From contig NZ_JAKSXW010000133.1 of assembly GCF_022829405.1 (NCBI RefSeq), forward strand, positions 336,104 to 400,103: a stretch of 64,000 bases of DNA. The letters run 5' to 3'. The notes beneath the pieces are model-generated. The model made no database searches, had not been told where the DNA came from, and saw only the letters and a program-made list of their open reading frames with translations. This stretch comes from Methylobacterium sp. J-076 (GTDB lineage Bacteria > Pseudomonadota > Alphaproteobacteria > Rhizobiales > Beijerinckiaceae). Numbering within the stretch: position 1 is the first letter of the stretch; every line of letters starts with the position of its first letter. Shown piece by piece: positions 1 through 9,022 of this stretch. The position numbers and the translations under genes were made by a program.

Positions 1-1
1 C

Positions 2-841
2 CTCGAGACCCTGCGGATCCTGCTCCCCTACGCGGCGACCCTCGCCGCGGTCGGCCTGCTGGAGAGCCTGCTCACCGCCCAGATCGTCGATGACATGACC
101 GACACGGGCAGCGACAAGAACCGCGAGTGCCTCGGCCAGGGGGCGGCCAACATCGTCTCGGCGCTGTTCGGCGGCATGGGCGGCTGCGCGATGATCGGCC
201 AGTCGGTGATCAACGTCTCCTCCGGCGCCCGGCGGCGGCTCTCGACCTTCGTGGCCGGGGCCTTCCTCCTGCTGCTGCTCGTCGCGCTGCAGGACCTGCT
301 GGCGGTGGTGCCGGTGGCGGCGCTGACGGCGGTGATGATCATGGTCTCGATCAACACCTTCTCCTGGCGCTCCCTCGCCCGGCTGCGGACCAACCCGCTG
401 CCCTCCTCCGTGGTGATGCTCGCCACCGTGGCGGTGGTGGTGGCGACCCGCGACCTCGCCATCGGCGTGCTCGTGGGGGTGCTGCTCTCCGGCGTGTTCT
501 TCGCCGGCAAGGTGGCGCGACTCAGCCGGATCGCCTCCACCCTGTCCCCGGACGGCCGCACGCGGACCTACACGGTGACGGGACAGGTGTTCTTCGCCTC
601 GGCGGCCACCTTCTCCGACGCCATCGACCTGCTGGAGCCGGTGGAGCGCCTCGTCATCGATGTCGGCGGGGCCCATTTCTGGGACATCTCGGCCGTGGCC
701 GCCCTCGACCGGGTGGTGCTCAAGGCCCGGGAGCGGGGCCGGAGCGTGGAGGTGCGCGGCCTGAACCAGGCGAGCGCGACGCTGGTGGAGCGCTTCGGCA
801 CCCATCACAAGGCCGGTGCGGCCACGCTGCCGCACCACTGA
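2..841 (+). CDS. SulP family anion transporter, C-terminal part (cut by window edge)
   Basis: The reading frame is open from the left edge, so the start lies outside the window. The visible part begins inside the transmembrane domain ([16 protein letters not shown], then [24 protein letters not shown], shortened here to its conserved core). Several hydrophobic helices follow, then a soluble tail of about 110 residues that reads as a STAS domain ([15 protein letters not shown] ... [16 protein letters not shown]). The layout of membrane domain plus C-terminal STAS is that of SulP/SLC26 inner-membrane permeases for sulfate, bicarbonate or other anions. The substrate cannot be read from the sequence. 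hslU follows 99 nt downstream on the same strand but is unrelated in function. Confidence 0.88.
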   Translation, partial: LETLRILLPYAATLAAVGLLESLLTAQIVDDMTDTGSDKNRECLGQGAANIVSALFGGMGGCAMIGQSVINVSSGARRRLSTFVAGAFLLLLLVALQDLLAVVPVAALTAVMIMVSINTFSWRSLARLRTNPLPSSVVMLATVAVVVATRDLAIGVLVGVLLSGVFFAGKVARLSRIASTLSPDGRTRTYTVTGQVFFASAATFSDAIDLLEPVERLVIDVGGAHFWDISAVAALDRVVLKARERGRSVEVRGLNQASATLVERFGTHHKAGAATLPHH

Positions 842-940
842 CGGGGCTCCCCGGCGCCCCGCCCCCTTGCGCCGCGCCCGCCGGGACCCCATTCCCGACT
901 GGCCGGCGCAGGGGCCGGGGTCCAGGAAAGAGCCAAGGCG

Positions 941-2254
941 GTGACGACGTTCTCTCCGCGTGAGATCGTGTCCGAACTCGATCGCTTCATCGTCGGGCAA
1001 CACGAGGCCAAGCGCGCGGTGGCCATCGCCCTGCGCAACCGCTGGCGCCGCCAGCAGCTCACCGGCCCGCTCCGCGAGGAGGTGGCGCCCAAGAACATCC
1101 TGATGATCGGGCCGACCGGGTGCGGCAAGACCGAGATCGCCCGGCGCTTGGCCAAGCTCGCCAACGCCCCGTTCCTGAAGGTCGAGGCCACCAAGTTCAC
1201 CGAGGTCGGCTATGTCGGCCGCGACGTCGAGCAGATCGTGCGCGACCTCGTGGAGGTCTCGCTCGGCCTCACCCGGCAGGCCAAGCGCGAGGCGGTGAAG
1301 GCCAAGGCCGAGGCGGCCGCCGAGAACCGCATCCTCGACGCGCTGGTCGGCCCCACCGCGAGCCAGGCCACCCGCGACAGCTTCCGCCGCAAGCTGCGCA
1401 ACAGCGAGCTGGACGACAAGGAAGTCGAGATCGAACTCGTCGCCAGCGCGCCGTCCGGTCTGCCGATGTTCGAGATCCCCGGGATGCCGGGCGCCTCCAT
1501 GGGGGCCATCAACATCGGCGACATGCTGGGCAAGGCCCTGTCCGGCCAGCGGGGCAAGCCCCGGCGCATCGCCGTGCGCGACGCCTACGCCCCCCTGCTC
1601 GCCGAGGAATCGGACAAGCTGGTGGACGACGAGGCCCTGACCCGCGAAGCCATCCGCGAGGTCGAGGACAACGGGATCGTCTTCCTGGACGAGATCGACA
1701 AGATCTGCGCCCGCGAGGGCCGCGGCGGCGGGGACGTCTCCCGCGAGGGCGTGCAGCGGGACCTGCTGCCGCTGATCGAGGGCACGACGGTGGCGACCAA
1801 GCACGGGCCGGTGAAGACCGACCACGTGCTGTTCATCGCCAGCGGCGCCTTCCACGTCTCGAAGCCGTCCGACCTGCTGCCCGAGTTGCAGGGCCGCCTG
1901 CCGATCCGGGTGGAGCTTCAGCCGCTCACGGTGGACGACTTCAAGCAGATCCTCACCGCCACCGAGGCGAGCCTCATCAAGCAGACCCTCGCGCTGATGC
2001 AGACCGAGGGCGTGACCCTCGCCTTCACCGACGATTCCATCGACGCCCTGGCGCGGGTCGCCGTGGAGGTGAACGGCTCCGTGGAGAACATCGGCGCCCG
2101 CCGGCTCCAGACGGTGCTGGAGCGGGTGCTGGACGAGATCTCCTTCACCTCCACCGACCGCTCCGGCGAGACGGTGACGATCGACGCCGCCTACGTCCGC
2201 GACCGCGTCGAGAACCTCGCCGCCAACGCGGACCTGAGCCGGTTCATCCTGTAG
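941..2254 (+). CDS. hslU: ATP-dependent protease ATPase subunit HslU (ClpY)
   Basis: This is the 437-residue AAA+ unfoldase that feeds substrates to the HslV peptidase in the cytoplasm. The Walker A motif GPTGCGKT is at about 57-64, the GYVGRD pore loop at 90-95, Walker B (IVFLDE) at 246-251, and a long insertion I-domain lies between them. The C-terminus ends in DLSRFIL, the tail that docks into HslV. The length matches the family. The start is GTG, preceded by AAGG. The usual partner hslV is not adjacent; a SulP transporter lies upstream instead, so hslV must lie elsewhere. A heat-shock promoter was not identified. Confidence 0.97.
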   Translation: MTTFSPREIVSELDRFIVGQHEAKRAVAIALRNRWRRQQLTGPLREEVAPKNILMIGPTGCGKTEIARRLAKLANAPFLKVEATKFTEVGYVGRDVEQIVRDLVEVSLGLTRQAKREAVKAKAEAAAENRILDALVGPTASQATRDSFRRKLRNSELDDKEVEIELVASAPSGLPMFEIPGMPGASMGAINIGDMLGKALSGQRGKPRRIAVRDAYAPLLAEESDKLVDDEALTREAIREVEDNGIVFLDEIDKICAREGRGGGDVSREGVQRDLLPLIEGTTVATKHGPVKTDHVLFIASGAFHVSKPSDLLPELQGRLPIRVELQPLTVDDFKQILTATEASLIKQTLALMQTEGVTLAFTDDSIDALARVAVEVNGSVENIGARRLQTVLERVLDEISFTSTDRSGETVTIDAAYVRDRVENLAANADLSRFIL

Positions 2255-2260
2255 GGGGTT

Positions 2261-2349
2261 CCCCTGCGGGCGCAGCGAAGCGAGCCAGGATCGCGGGACG
2301 TCTCACGAAGGTCGCGCGGTCCCGGCTCCCCTCGCCCCGCCCGCAGGGG
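2261..2349. repeat. Palindromic element between convergent hslU and SDR genes
   Basis: Perfect 12-nt arms CCCCTGCGGGCG (2261-2272) and CGCCCGCAGGGG (2338-2349) bracket about 65 nt. The element fills the gap between two convergent genes and could act as a bidirectional terminator. Its interior holds AGCGAAGCGAGCC, which recalls the common repeat of this window. Confidence 0.55.
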
Positions 2350-2401
2350 CGGCGGTGGGGGCGGGATCGCAGCCCCCCCGTCCCCCGCGACATGGGGCTG
2401 C

Positions 2402-3433
2402 TCAGCGCAGCCGCTTGCGCGCCTCGTCGCGGCCATGGGCCTCGGTGGCGAACAGCATCGTGCCGGCGGCCAGGCCGAGGGCCGCCGCGATGCCGAATTT
2501 CAGCCAGCGCGGGTCGGCCGCCGCCACCCGTGAGCGCGACCGGGAATCGAATCGGCCATGGGCGCCGGGATCGGTGTCGACGGGCTCGTAGAGGTTGTCG
2601 GGGCGGTTCTTCGACGCCTTCACGCTGGTCATCTCCCCATGGTAGCCGGTGCGGGCGAGGTAGCCGTCGATCCAGCCCGGGACGAGCATGTTGCCGAGGA
2701 TCGCCTTCCAGGCCGGTCCGCCGATCCACAGCTCCCGGGGCGCCGCGTGGGCGGCCCGGTAGACGTGGCGGGCGATGGCCTCCGGCTGGTAGATCGGCGG
2801 CACCGGCTCCAGCGTGCGGGGCAGGCGCGAGCGCGCCCAATCGAACTGGGGCGTGTTGACGGCCGGGAGCTGCACCATCGTCAGCCGGACCTTGCTGCCG
2901 TCGTGCAGCAGCTCCGAGCGCAGGGAATCCACGAAGCCGCGCACCGCCGCCTTGGCCGCGCAATAGGCCGCCTGCAGGGGAATCGAGCGGTAGGCCAGCG
3001 CCGAGCCGATGTGGACGATGGTGCCCCGGTCGGCTGGCACCATGTGCCGCAGAGCCGCCAGCGTGCCGTGGACCTGCCCGAGATAGGTCACGTCCGTCAC
3101 CCGCTGGAACTCCTCCGGGCTCGTCTCCTGGACGGGGGCGTAGACCGTCACCATCGCGTTGTTGATCCAGACGTCGATGCCGCCGCAGGTCTTGGCGACA
3201 GAATCGGCCACCTCCTGCAGGGCGGCGGGGTCCGCCACGTCGGCGGCGAAGGCGATGGGGCGCCCGCCCAGGCGCTCGACGTCGCGGATCGTCCCCGCCA
3301 GCCCGACCTCGCCGCGCGCCACGAGGCCGACAATCCAGCCATGCCGGGCGAATTCTTGCGCGATCGCGCGGCCGACGCCCGCGCTGGCACCGGCGACCAC
3401 GACGGTCGGCCGTCTCGACTTCAGGGCGGACAT
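2402..3433 (-). CDS. SDR family oxidoreductase with C-terminal membrane anchor
   Basis: This 343-residue protein has an N-terminal short-chain dehydrogenase domain. The dinucleotide-binding motif GASAGVG is at 15-21, the NNAM motif at 91-94, catalytic Ser144, and Tyr157/Lys161 in YCAAK. After the roughly 250-residue catalytic domain there is a basic, Arg/Ser-rich linker and a hydrophobic stretch near 315-333 ([17 protein letters not shown]). The enzyme is therefore probably tethered to the inner membrane, which is unusual for classical SDRs but seen in a proteobacterial subgroup. The substrate is unknown. It is a single gene, convergent with hslU and divergent from yebC. Confidence 0.88.
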   Translation of the reverse strand: MSALKSRRPTVVVAGASAGVGRAIAQEFARHGWIVGLVARGEVGLAGTIRDVERLGGRPIAFAADVADPAALQEVADSVAKTCGGIDVWINNAMVTVYAPVQETSPEEFQRVTDVTYLGQVHGTLAALRHMVPADRGTIVHIGSALAYRSIPLQAAYCAAKAAVRGFVDSLRSELLHDGSKVRLTMVQLPAVNTPQFDWARSRLPRTLEPVPPIYQPEAIARHVYRAAHAAPRELWIGGPAWKAILGNMLVPGWIDGYLARTGYHGEMTSVKASKNRPDNLYEPVDTDPGAHGRFDSRSRSRVAAADPRWLKFGIAAALGLAAGTMLFATEAHGRDEARKRLR

Positions 3434-3514
3434 CTCATCTCCAGGCAGTGACGCTGCGCCCTCAACGTCCGTCGGGGGGCGTTCTTTCCCGTCGGCGCCG
3501 CAGGAACGTGCGCG

Positions 3515-3544
3515 TTGCCTCGCCCGAGCCCGGCGGCCTATAAA
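3515..3544 (+). promoter_or_regulatory. Candidate sigma-70 type promoter for yebC
   Basis: TTGCCT (3515-3520) and TATAAA (3539-3544) are separated by 18 nt, 73 nt upstream of the yebC start. The A-rich -10 stands out in this GC-rich background. Assigned by inspection only. Confidence 0.4.
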
Positions 3545-3617
3545 AACCGCAGTTCCGTCAGCGGCGTCCGGGGGCCGAGGCTCCCCGGCACCGCGCTACT
3601 CGCAAGTCCGAAGGCAC

Positions 3618-4364
3618 ATGGCCGGTCATTCCCAGTTCAAGAACATCATGCACCGCAAGGGCCGCGTCGATGCGGTCCGCTCCAAGATCTTCGGCAAGCT
3701 CGCCCGCGAGATCACGGTGGCGGCCAAGCTCGGCACGCCGGACCCGGCGATGAACCCGCGCCTGCGCGCCGCCGTGCTCGCCGCCCGCGCCGAGAACATG
3801 CCGAAGGACAACATCGAGCGCGCCATCAAGAAGGCGTCCGGCGCCGACGGCGAGAACTACGAGGACATCCGCTACGAGGGCTACGGCCCCGGCGGCGCCG
3901 CGCTGATCGTCGAGGCGCAGACCGACAACCGCAACCGCACCGCCTCCGACGTGCGCTCGGCCTTCACCAAGTCCGGCGGGAGCCTCGCCGAGACCGGCGC
4001 GGTCGCCTTCATGTTCGACCGGGTGGGGGTGATCGCCTATGCGCCGGGCGTGGCCGACGCGGACACGATGCTGGAGGCCGCCATCGAGGCCGGCGCCGAC
4101 GACGTGTCCTCCGGCGAGGAGGGCCACGAGGTGATCTGCGCGCAGGATTCCTACGGCGAGGTCGCCAAGGCGCTGGAGGCCAAGTTCGGCGACCCGACCC
4201 GCACGGGCCTGATCTGGAAGGCCCAGAACACGATCGACGTGGACGACGAGACCGGCGAGAAGCTGATCCGCCTCGTGGAGGTGATCGAGGACCAGGACGA
4301 CGTGCAGAACGTCTACGTCAACTTCGCCCTGTCGCCGGCGCTGATCGCCAAGCTGGAGGCGTAA
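3618..4364 (+). CDS. yebC: YebC/PmpR family protein (TACO1 family)
   Basis: The 248-residue protein begins [15 protein letters not shown], the hallmark N-terminus of the YebC/TACO1 family. The internal motif [19 protein letters not shown] is equally characteristic. Members act as transcriptional regulators or assist ribosomes at difficult sequences such as proline stretches. The frame is open further upstream, but the family-conserved start fixes the ATG at 3618. In many proteobacteria yebC lies next to ruvC; here ada follows instead, 145 nt downstream. The length and start match the family exactly. Confidence 0.96.
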   Translation: MAGHSQFKNIMHRKGRVDAVRSKIFGKLAREITVAAKLGTPDPAMNPRLRAAVLAARAENMPKDNIERAIKKASGADGENYEDIRYEGYGPGGAALIVEAQTDNRNRTASDVRSAFTKSGGSLAETGAVAFMFDRVGVIAYAPGVADADTMLEAAIEAGADDVSSGEEGHEVICAQDSYGEVAKALEAKFGDPTRTGLIWKAQNTIDVDDETGEKLIRLVEVIEDQDDVQNVYVNFALSPALIAKLEA

Positions 4365-4509
4365 GCCGCCCTCCTCGGGGGCGCCGCGTCCCACGCCGGA
4401 ATGGCGGTGGCGGGCCGGAATTGCGGAGCAAGATGCGGGATGCCGGCCCGGCCGGGGCGGGGCAGGATCGCGGGACGGGGCGCCCACGGCGTCCCGAGGA
4501 GTCCGACCC

Positions 4510-5604
4510 ATGCAGTCCCCCCTCCCGGCCCACTCCGACGAAACGGAGGCCTGCTGGGCGGCCCTCCTCGCCCGTGATTCGGGCGCGGACGGACGCTTCG
4601 TCTACGCGGTGCGCACCACGGGGGTGTATTGCCGGCCGAGTTGCGCCGCCCGCCTGCCCCGCCGGCAGAACGTGAGCTTCCATCCGACCGGCGCGGAGGC
4701 CCGGCGGGCGGGTTTCCGCCCCTGCCTGCGCTGCCGCCCCGACGGCCCCTCCCCCGCCGAAGCCCGCCGGGATGCCGTCGCCCGGGCCTGCCGGCTGATC
4801 GGCGAGGCCGCCGCGCCCCCGCCCCTGGCCGAGCTCGCCCGGTCGGCGGGCATGAGCGCCTTTTATTTCCACCGGGTCTTTCGGGACGTCACGGGGGTGA
4901 CGCCCGCCGCCTATGCCCGCGCCCGCCGGGCGGAGCGCGTGGCGGCGGCCCTGCCCGCCGCCGCCACGGTGACGGGGGCGCTCTACGAGGCCGGCTACGG
5001 CGCCGCGAGCCGGTTCTACGCCGAGGCGGGGCCGCGGCTCGGCATGGCCCCCGCCCGTTACCGCCGGGGCGGAGCCGGGACGCGGATCCGCTTCGGCGTC
5101 GGGGCCTGCAGCCTCGGGGCGATCCTCGTGGCGGCGACGGAGCGGGGCGTCTGCGCGATCCTGCTCGGCGACGAGCCCGACGCCCTGGTGCGGGACCTTC
5201 AGGACCGTTTCCCCGCGGCCGACCTGACCGGCGGCGACCCGGGCTTCGAGGCGTGGATGGCCCGCGCCATCGGGCTGGTGGAAGCGCCCGGCCGGGGGCA
5301 CGACCTGCCCCTCGACATCGGCGGCACCGCCTTCCAGCAGCGGGTCTGGGAGGCCCTGCGGGCGATCCCGGCCGGCACCACCGCCTCCTATGCCGAGGTG
5401 GCCAAGGCCATCGGCGCGCCGGGCTCCTCGCGGGCGGTGGCCCTGGCCTGCGGCGCCAACGCCCTCGCGGTGGCGATTCCCTGCCACCGGGTGGTGCGCA
5501 CGGACGGCGCCCTCTCCGGCTACCGCTGGGGCGTCGCCCGCAAGCGCGCCCTGCTCACCCGCGAGGGCGTTCCGGAGGCCCCGTCCCCATCGCGCGTGAC
5601 GTGA
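4510..5604 (+). CDS. ada: Bifunctional Ada: methylphosphotriester acceptor, regulator and O6-methylguanine-DNA methyltransferase
   Basis: This 364-residue adaptive-response protein has three parts. The N-terminal zinc domain carries Cys41, Cys45, Cys72 and Cys75 (YCRPSC and CLRC); one of these accepts methyl groups from phosphotriesters. An AraC-type helix-turn-helix spans roughly 85-185. The C-terminal methyltransferase has the PCHR active site with Cys325. The protein removes alkyl damage from DNA and, when methylated, activates its own regulon. The last few codons and the stop lie inside the first degenerate unit of the downstream repeat array, so the extreme C-terminus (PSPSRVT) may be repeat-derived. 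No alkB is adjacent. Confidence 0.96.
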   Translation: MQSPLPAHSDETEACWAALLARDSGADGRFVYAVRTTGVYCRPSCAARLPRRQNVSFHPTGAEARRAGFRPCLRCRPDGPSPAEARRDAVARACRLIGEAAAPPPLAELARSAGMSAFYFHRVFRDVTGVTPAAYARARRAERVAAALPAAATVTGALYEAGYGAASRFYAEAGPRLGMAPARYRRGGAGTRIRFGVGACSLGAILVAATERGVCAILLGDEPDALVRDLQDRFPAADLTGGDPGFEAWMARAIGLVEAPGRGHDLPLDIGGTAFQQRVWEALRAIPAGTTASYAEVAKAIGAPGSSRAVALACGANALAVAIPCHRVVRTDGALSGYRWGVARKRALLTREGVPEAPSPSRVT

Positions 5605-6131
5605 TCCAGGGGGCGGGGCCTTTCCAGGCGTGGCGCTTTCCGGGATGGCTTCGCTGCGCGCGCAAAGACGAATGCGCGGCCTGTCCCCCCTCGCCGTCAT
5701 CGCGAGCGAAGCGAAGCGACCCAGGGCGGCGGGGCCTTTCCAGACGTGGCGCTTCCCTGGATTGCTTCGCTGCGCTCGCAAAGACGGGTCCGCGGCCCGC
5801 CCCCCTCGCCGTCATCGCGAGCGAAGCGACGCGACCCAGGGCGGCGGGGCCTTTCCAGGCGTGGCGCTTCCCTGGATTGCTTCGCTGCGCTCGCAAGGAC
5901 GGGTCCGCAGCCTGTCCCCCCTCGCCGTCATCGCGAGCGAAGCGAAGCGACCCAGGGCGGCGGGGCCTTTCCAGACGTGGCGCTTCCCTGGATGGCTTCG
6001 CTGCGCTCGCAAAGACGGGTCCGCCGCCTGCCCCCCCCGCCGTCATCGCGAGCCGAGCGACGCGACCCAGGGTGGCGGGGCCTTTCCAGGCGTGGCGCTT
6101 CCCTCGATGGCTTCGCTCCGCTCGCAAGGAC
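5583..6131. repeat. Tandem array of five ~115-nt palindromic repeat units
   Basis: Units begin near 5583 (degenerate), 5695, 5810, 5926 and 6041, with a period of 115-116 nt. Each intact unit is a ~92-nt imperfect palindrome, from CGTCATCGCGAGCGAAGCGA to GCTTCGCTGCGCTCGCAAAG, followed by a ~24-nt C-rich spacer. The same element occurs singly at many sites in this window (for example 31434 and 45131). It has no coding content. Three variable positions alternate between consecutive units, which points to duplication of a two-unit block. The array fills the gap between ada and the convergent DUF5666 gene. Confidence 0.9.
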
Positions 6132-6173
6132 GGGGTGGGCGAAGCTCCGTGAGGCCCGCGGCGGGATCGCCCG

Positions 6174-7451
6174 TCAGCGGCGGGGGCCACCGGGACCGCC
6201 GAAGCCGCCCCCTGGACCGCCAGGACCGCCTGGACCACCGGGGCCGCCTGGACCGCCGGGGCCACCGGGCATCCCGCCGGGTGCGCCCCCCGGACGGCCG
6301 AACATCTCGCCGCGGCCGGGGCCGGCGCCCGGCAGGTCGCCGGAGCCGGGGCGGGTGTCGATCGCCGGGCCGCGGGGCTCGAAGCCGCCGATCCGCCCGC
6401 CGGTCTCCGGGCCGAAGCGGGCGGGACCGTCCTCCGGCAGGACGCGCATGTCGATCCGGTCGCGCTCGCGCTCGAAGCGCGGCGCCTGCGGCTCCGGAGG
6501 CTGCGGCGCGATCCGGCCACCGGCCCGCAGCCGCTCCACGGTCAGGCCGCCATCCGGGGCGACGCTGGCGGTGAGCACGGCCCGCACGCTGCCCTGGCGC
6601 GGCACGGCGGCACCGGGCCGCCCGGTCACCGCGAGGCCCGAGCCGAGGGCGAGGCCCGACCCCGCCCGGCCGATATACGCCTCGATGGACACGCGCTGCA
6701 GCCCGGGCGGGAACGGGGTGCCGGTGAGCGCGGCGTTCGTCACCCGCAGGGTGCCCGCTGCGGCCGTGCCGGTGACGAGGGCGCGCTTGCCCGGGGCGAG
6801 GGCGTCGGCCCCCTGGAGGCGCAGGCCGCCGATGGCGAGGCCGCCCGCCTCCCGGCGGACGGGGCCGGCGACCCGGTCGAGGCCGCCCTCGCGGGGCTCG
6901 ATGAGGCTCGCGACGATCACCCCGTCGGGCCGGCGCAGGCCGCTCACCGCCACCCGGGCGCCGGGTGCCCAAGCGCCCGCGAGGCCCGCCGTGGCGACCC
7001 GCTGCCCGAGGACGACGAGGCGCCCCGGCCCGGCGAACTCCACCGGACCGACCACCTCGCTCGCCACGTCGATGCGCGCGGTCGACAGGCCACCCTCGCC
7101 GGGGCGGGCCACCACATGCACCACCTGCCCGATCTTCAGGGCGGCGGCGGTCGCGGGCTCGCCGTCGATCCGCACCGCGACGTCGTTCGGGTAGGCGATG
7201 CGCAGGTCGTTGACGACGATCGAGCCGAACCGGCGGATGGTGCCGATGACCCCCGTGCCGCCGATGCCCCGGTCCCCCCCGCCCAGCGGAGGCCCGGCGG
7301 GCGGCTCGGCCGGGGCCGGGTCCGGCCGCGCGCCCGTGCCGCCGATGCCCTGGTCGCGGGGGGCCTCCTGCGGGCGGGCGCGGGAGGGCAGCAGCCCGGC
7401 TGCGCCGGCCAGGAGGTGCAGGACGAGGCGGCGATGCGGGGGACGGGCCAA
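6174..7451 (-). CDS. Exported DUF5666 domain protein
   Basis: This 425-residue protein has an arginine-rich, hydrophobic N-terminus resembling a signal peptide (HRRLVLHLLAGAAGLLPSRA). Two copies of the motif GIGGTG follow, then repeated beta-rich segments of the DUF5666 type (for example RLVVLGQRV ... GARVAVSGLRRPDG). The C-terminus is a low-complexity Gly-Gly-Pro run. The function is unknown. The start is TTG, chosen because a strong GAGGAG lies 8 nt upstream and overlaps the stop codon of the DUF6502 gene, so the two genes are probably translationally coupled. No better start codon is present nearby. It is likely periplasmic or surface-exposed. Confidence 0.75.
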   Translation of the reverse strand: MARPPHRRLVLHLLAGAAGLLPSRARPQEAPRDQGIGGTGARPDPAPAEPPAGPPLGGGDRGIGGTGVIGTIRRFGSIVVNDLRIAYPNDVAVRIDGEPATAAALKIGQVVHVVARPGEGGLSTARIDVASEVVGPVEFAGPGRLVVLGQRVATAGLAGAWAPGARVAVSGLRRPDGVIVASLIEPREGGLDRVAGPVRREAGGLAIGGLRLQGADALAPGKRALVTGTAAAGTLRVTNAALTGTPFPPGLQRVSIEAYIGRAGSGLALGSGLAVTGRPGAAVPRQGSVRAVLTASVAPDGGLTVERLRAGGRIAPQPPEPQAPRFERERDRIDMRVLPEDGPARFGPETGGRIGGFEPRGPAIDTRPGSGDLPGAGPGRGEMFGRPGGAPGGMPGGPGGPGGPGGPGGPGGPGGGFGGPGGPRR

Positions 7452-7463
7452 CGGGGCGGCTCC

Positions 7464-8321
7464 TCAGCCCGCGTCCGGGCGCTCTGCGGCCCCCACGGCC
7501 CGGCCCTCCGCTTCCCGGTAGACGTAGAGGCCGAAATTCCAGCGGTGCGGGCCGCCGGCATCGTCGCGGCAGGCGGCGTGGGCCTCGCGGTTGGCCTGGG
7601 CCAGCGCCTCCATGGCGAGATCCCGCGCCCGGGCCTCCAGCCGGACGGCCAGATCCTCCGACAGGCCGTCGTAATGCACCGCGCGCTCCAGGAACCGGGG
7701 GCCGGGGCCGAGGATGTTCGCGGCGGCGGCGGCGAGGTGGTCGTGCAGGTTGCGGCCGAAATAGTAGAGCTGCGCCTCCGCGTCGCCGTCCGCCCGGGGC
7801 AGGTAGGCGGCCTCCGCCAGGACGATCCGGTCCTGCGCGTCGGCGAAGGCGAGCCCCCGGTCGAGCCACTCGTCGAGGACGGCCCGCGGGCGCAGGTCCC
7901 GCGTGACGCCGCCGACCAGACTCTCGAAGGACGGCCGCCCCGGCTCGGCGGTGCGCGGCAGGGGCAGCGGCTGGCCCTTGCCATCGGTGAAGGCCGGGTC
8001 GGCGAGCCAGCGCGCCACGATCCGGGAGGTGCGCGACACCGTCGCCGGCACGGCGCTCACCGGCGCCCCGGCACCCCGGAGGCGCCGGACCTCCTTGCGG
8101 TGGATCCCCGTCAGCAGCGACACCCGGCTGTCCGTCTGCTCCTTGCCGGGCAGCACGAAGTCGTACTCGGCGACGTTCACGTAGAGTTCCCGCAGCAGGT
8201 CGGTGAGCGCGGGAAAGGTGATCCCCCGCGCCACCAGGAGGCGCACCAGGGGACGCAGCAACCGCGCTAGCGGCGCGTGCAATCCTCCCCCCTCCCGCGG
8301 CGTATCCTGGCTGTCGGACAT
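7464..8321 (-). CDS. DUF6502 family protein, possible DNA-binding regulator
   Basis: This 285-residue cytoplasmic protein resembles the uncharacterised DUF6502 family. The N-terminal third (LLRPLVRLLVARGITFPAL ... SRVSLLTGIHRKEVRRLR) looks like a winged helix: TDSRVSLLTGIHRKEVRRL has the spacing of a recognition helix-turn-helix. The remainder is helical with no catalytic motif I recognise. It is the first gene of a two-gene unit with the DUF5666 gene, 12 nt apart. The start at 8321 (MSDSQDTP) is just downstream of a promoter region rich in dyads, which suggests autoregulation. The DNA-binding role is inference from sequence pattern only. Confidence 0.75.
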   Translation of the reverse strand: MSDSQDTPREGGGLHAPLARLLRPLVRLLVARGITFPALTDLLRELYVNVAEYDFVLPGKEQTDSRVSLLTGIHRKEVRRLRGAGAPVSAVPATVSRTSRIVARWLADPAFTDGKGQPLPLPRTAEPGRPSFESLVGGVTRDLRPRAVLDEWLDRGLAFADAQDRIVLAEAAYLPRADGDAEAQLYYFGRNLHDHLAAAAANILGPGPRFLERAVHYDGLSEDLAVRLEARARDLAMEALAQANREAHAACRDDAGGPHRWNFGLYVYREAEGRAVGAAERPDAG

Positions 8322-8347
8322 GACACCGTCCTTAGCGTCCGAACGCC

Positions 8348-8454
8348 GTGGGAGACAATCCCACAAGGTGCGACTACGCACCGGAAGCGTGGCTTTTCCG
8401 ATTGACGTGGGATTTTTGCACACGTACCTTTTGCGTGTGGTCAAATTTCCCACG
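8348..8454. promoter_or_regulatory. Three consecutive dyads in the divergent DUF6502 promoter region
   Basis: Dyad 1 is GTGGGA-N5-TCCCAC at 8348-8364. Dyad 2 is GGTGCG-ACTA-CGCACC at 8367-8382. Dyad 3 is a 49-nt imperfect palindrome at 8406-8454, with outer arms CGTGGGA/TCCCACG and inner arms GCACAC/GTGTGG. The GTGGGA core is shared by dyads 1 and 3. They lie between divergent genes, where operators would be expected, and the region is AT-richer than its surroundings. RNA hairpins are an alternative reading for dyads 1 and 2. Confidence 0.5.
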
Positions 8455-8478
8455 AACCCGAGGAGCAGGTTTCCGACG

Positions 8479-8796
8479 ATGGCCGACACGAAGCGTATCC
8501 TCGTCGCGACGGCCGCTCCTCCGATCGTCCTCTCCCCCTTCGGCACCGCCCGGTGCCGCCGGGACGACCCCCTTCCGCGGCTCGGGCGCCTCGCCTGGCT
8601 CCTCGCCGCGTTCTCGCTGCCCGCCCTCGGGCTCACCGTCGCGGATCTGGTCCATCGCGGCGGTGCTCCGGGGGTGACGCAGGCCGCTGCCCCGACTTCC
8701 CCCTCAGAAGGCGCAGCGGCTCGACCGGACGCCATCCCGGCCCGTCGGGTCGGGATGGCGTCTCGGAACGGCCTCGGCCGGGATCCCCGGGTATGA
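8479..8796 (+). CDS. Small hypothetical protein with one membrane helix
   Basis: A 105-residue open frame starts at an ATG preceded by AGGAG (8461-8465). One hydrophobic segment (LAWLLAAFSLPALGLTVADLV) is near residues 37-57, with polar Ala/Pro/Arg-rich ends. I do not recognise a family. It is divergent from the DUF6502 gene and shares the dyad-rich region. The stop overlaps the start of the next small frame by 4 nt (ATGA). That coupling and the ribosome-binding site are the main support; it could still be a chance frame in GC-rich DNA. Confidence 0.4.
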   Translation: MADTKRILVATAAPPIVLSPFGTARCRRDDPLPRLGRLAWLLAAFSLPALGLTVADLVHRGGAPGVTQAAAPTSPSEGAAARPDAIPARRVGMASRNGLGRDPRV

Positions 8797-8978
8797 CCTC
8801 CCTCGCCGCGCGATCCCCGATGGACCGGCCGGAGGAACGCCACCCGGAGGCGGCGCCCCGGCCCGCCTCCCTCCGGCGGACGAACCACGAACCCTGCGGC
8901 GGCGCCCCGGTCCTCGACCTCGCGCTCTGCCTCATCCTGGCGGTCGCCGTCACCGGCCTGCTGCTCCTCGCGCTCTGA
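8793..8978 (+). CDS. Small C-terminally anchored hypothetical protein
   Basis: A 61-residue frame whose ATG overlaps the stop of the preceding frame (ATGA), a typical coupled arrangement. The N-terminal 40 residues are polar (Arg/Pro/Glu-rich) and the C-terminus is one hydrophobic helix (LDLALCLILAVAVTGLLLLAL). The topology resembles a tail-anchored small membrane protein. No family is recognised. Support is moderate because of its small size and the high GC content. Confidence 0.4.
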   Translation: MTSLAARSPMDRPEERHPEAAPRPASLRRTNHEPCGGAPVLDLALCLILAVAVTGLLLLAL

Positions 8979-9022
8979 GGCAGCGGCCCCGCCACGGCCC
9001 GCGCGCCCACCAAGGCCCCCTC

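Noticed and set aside
2530..2560. GGGAATCGAATC string resembling a tRNA T-loop
   Set aside because: It lies inside the SDR coding sequence and no acceptor or anticodon stem could be assembled around it.
5583..6131. Tandem array considered as CRISPR
   Set aside because: The units are palindromes with near-identical spacers and a 115-nt period, unlike CRISPR repeats with unique spacers, and no cas genes are near.
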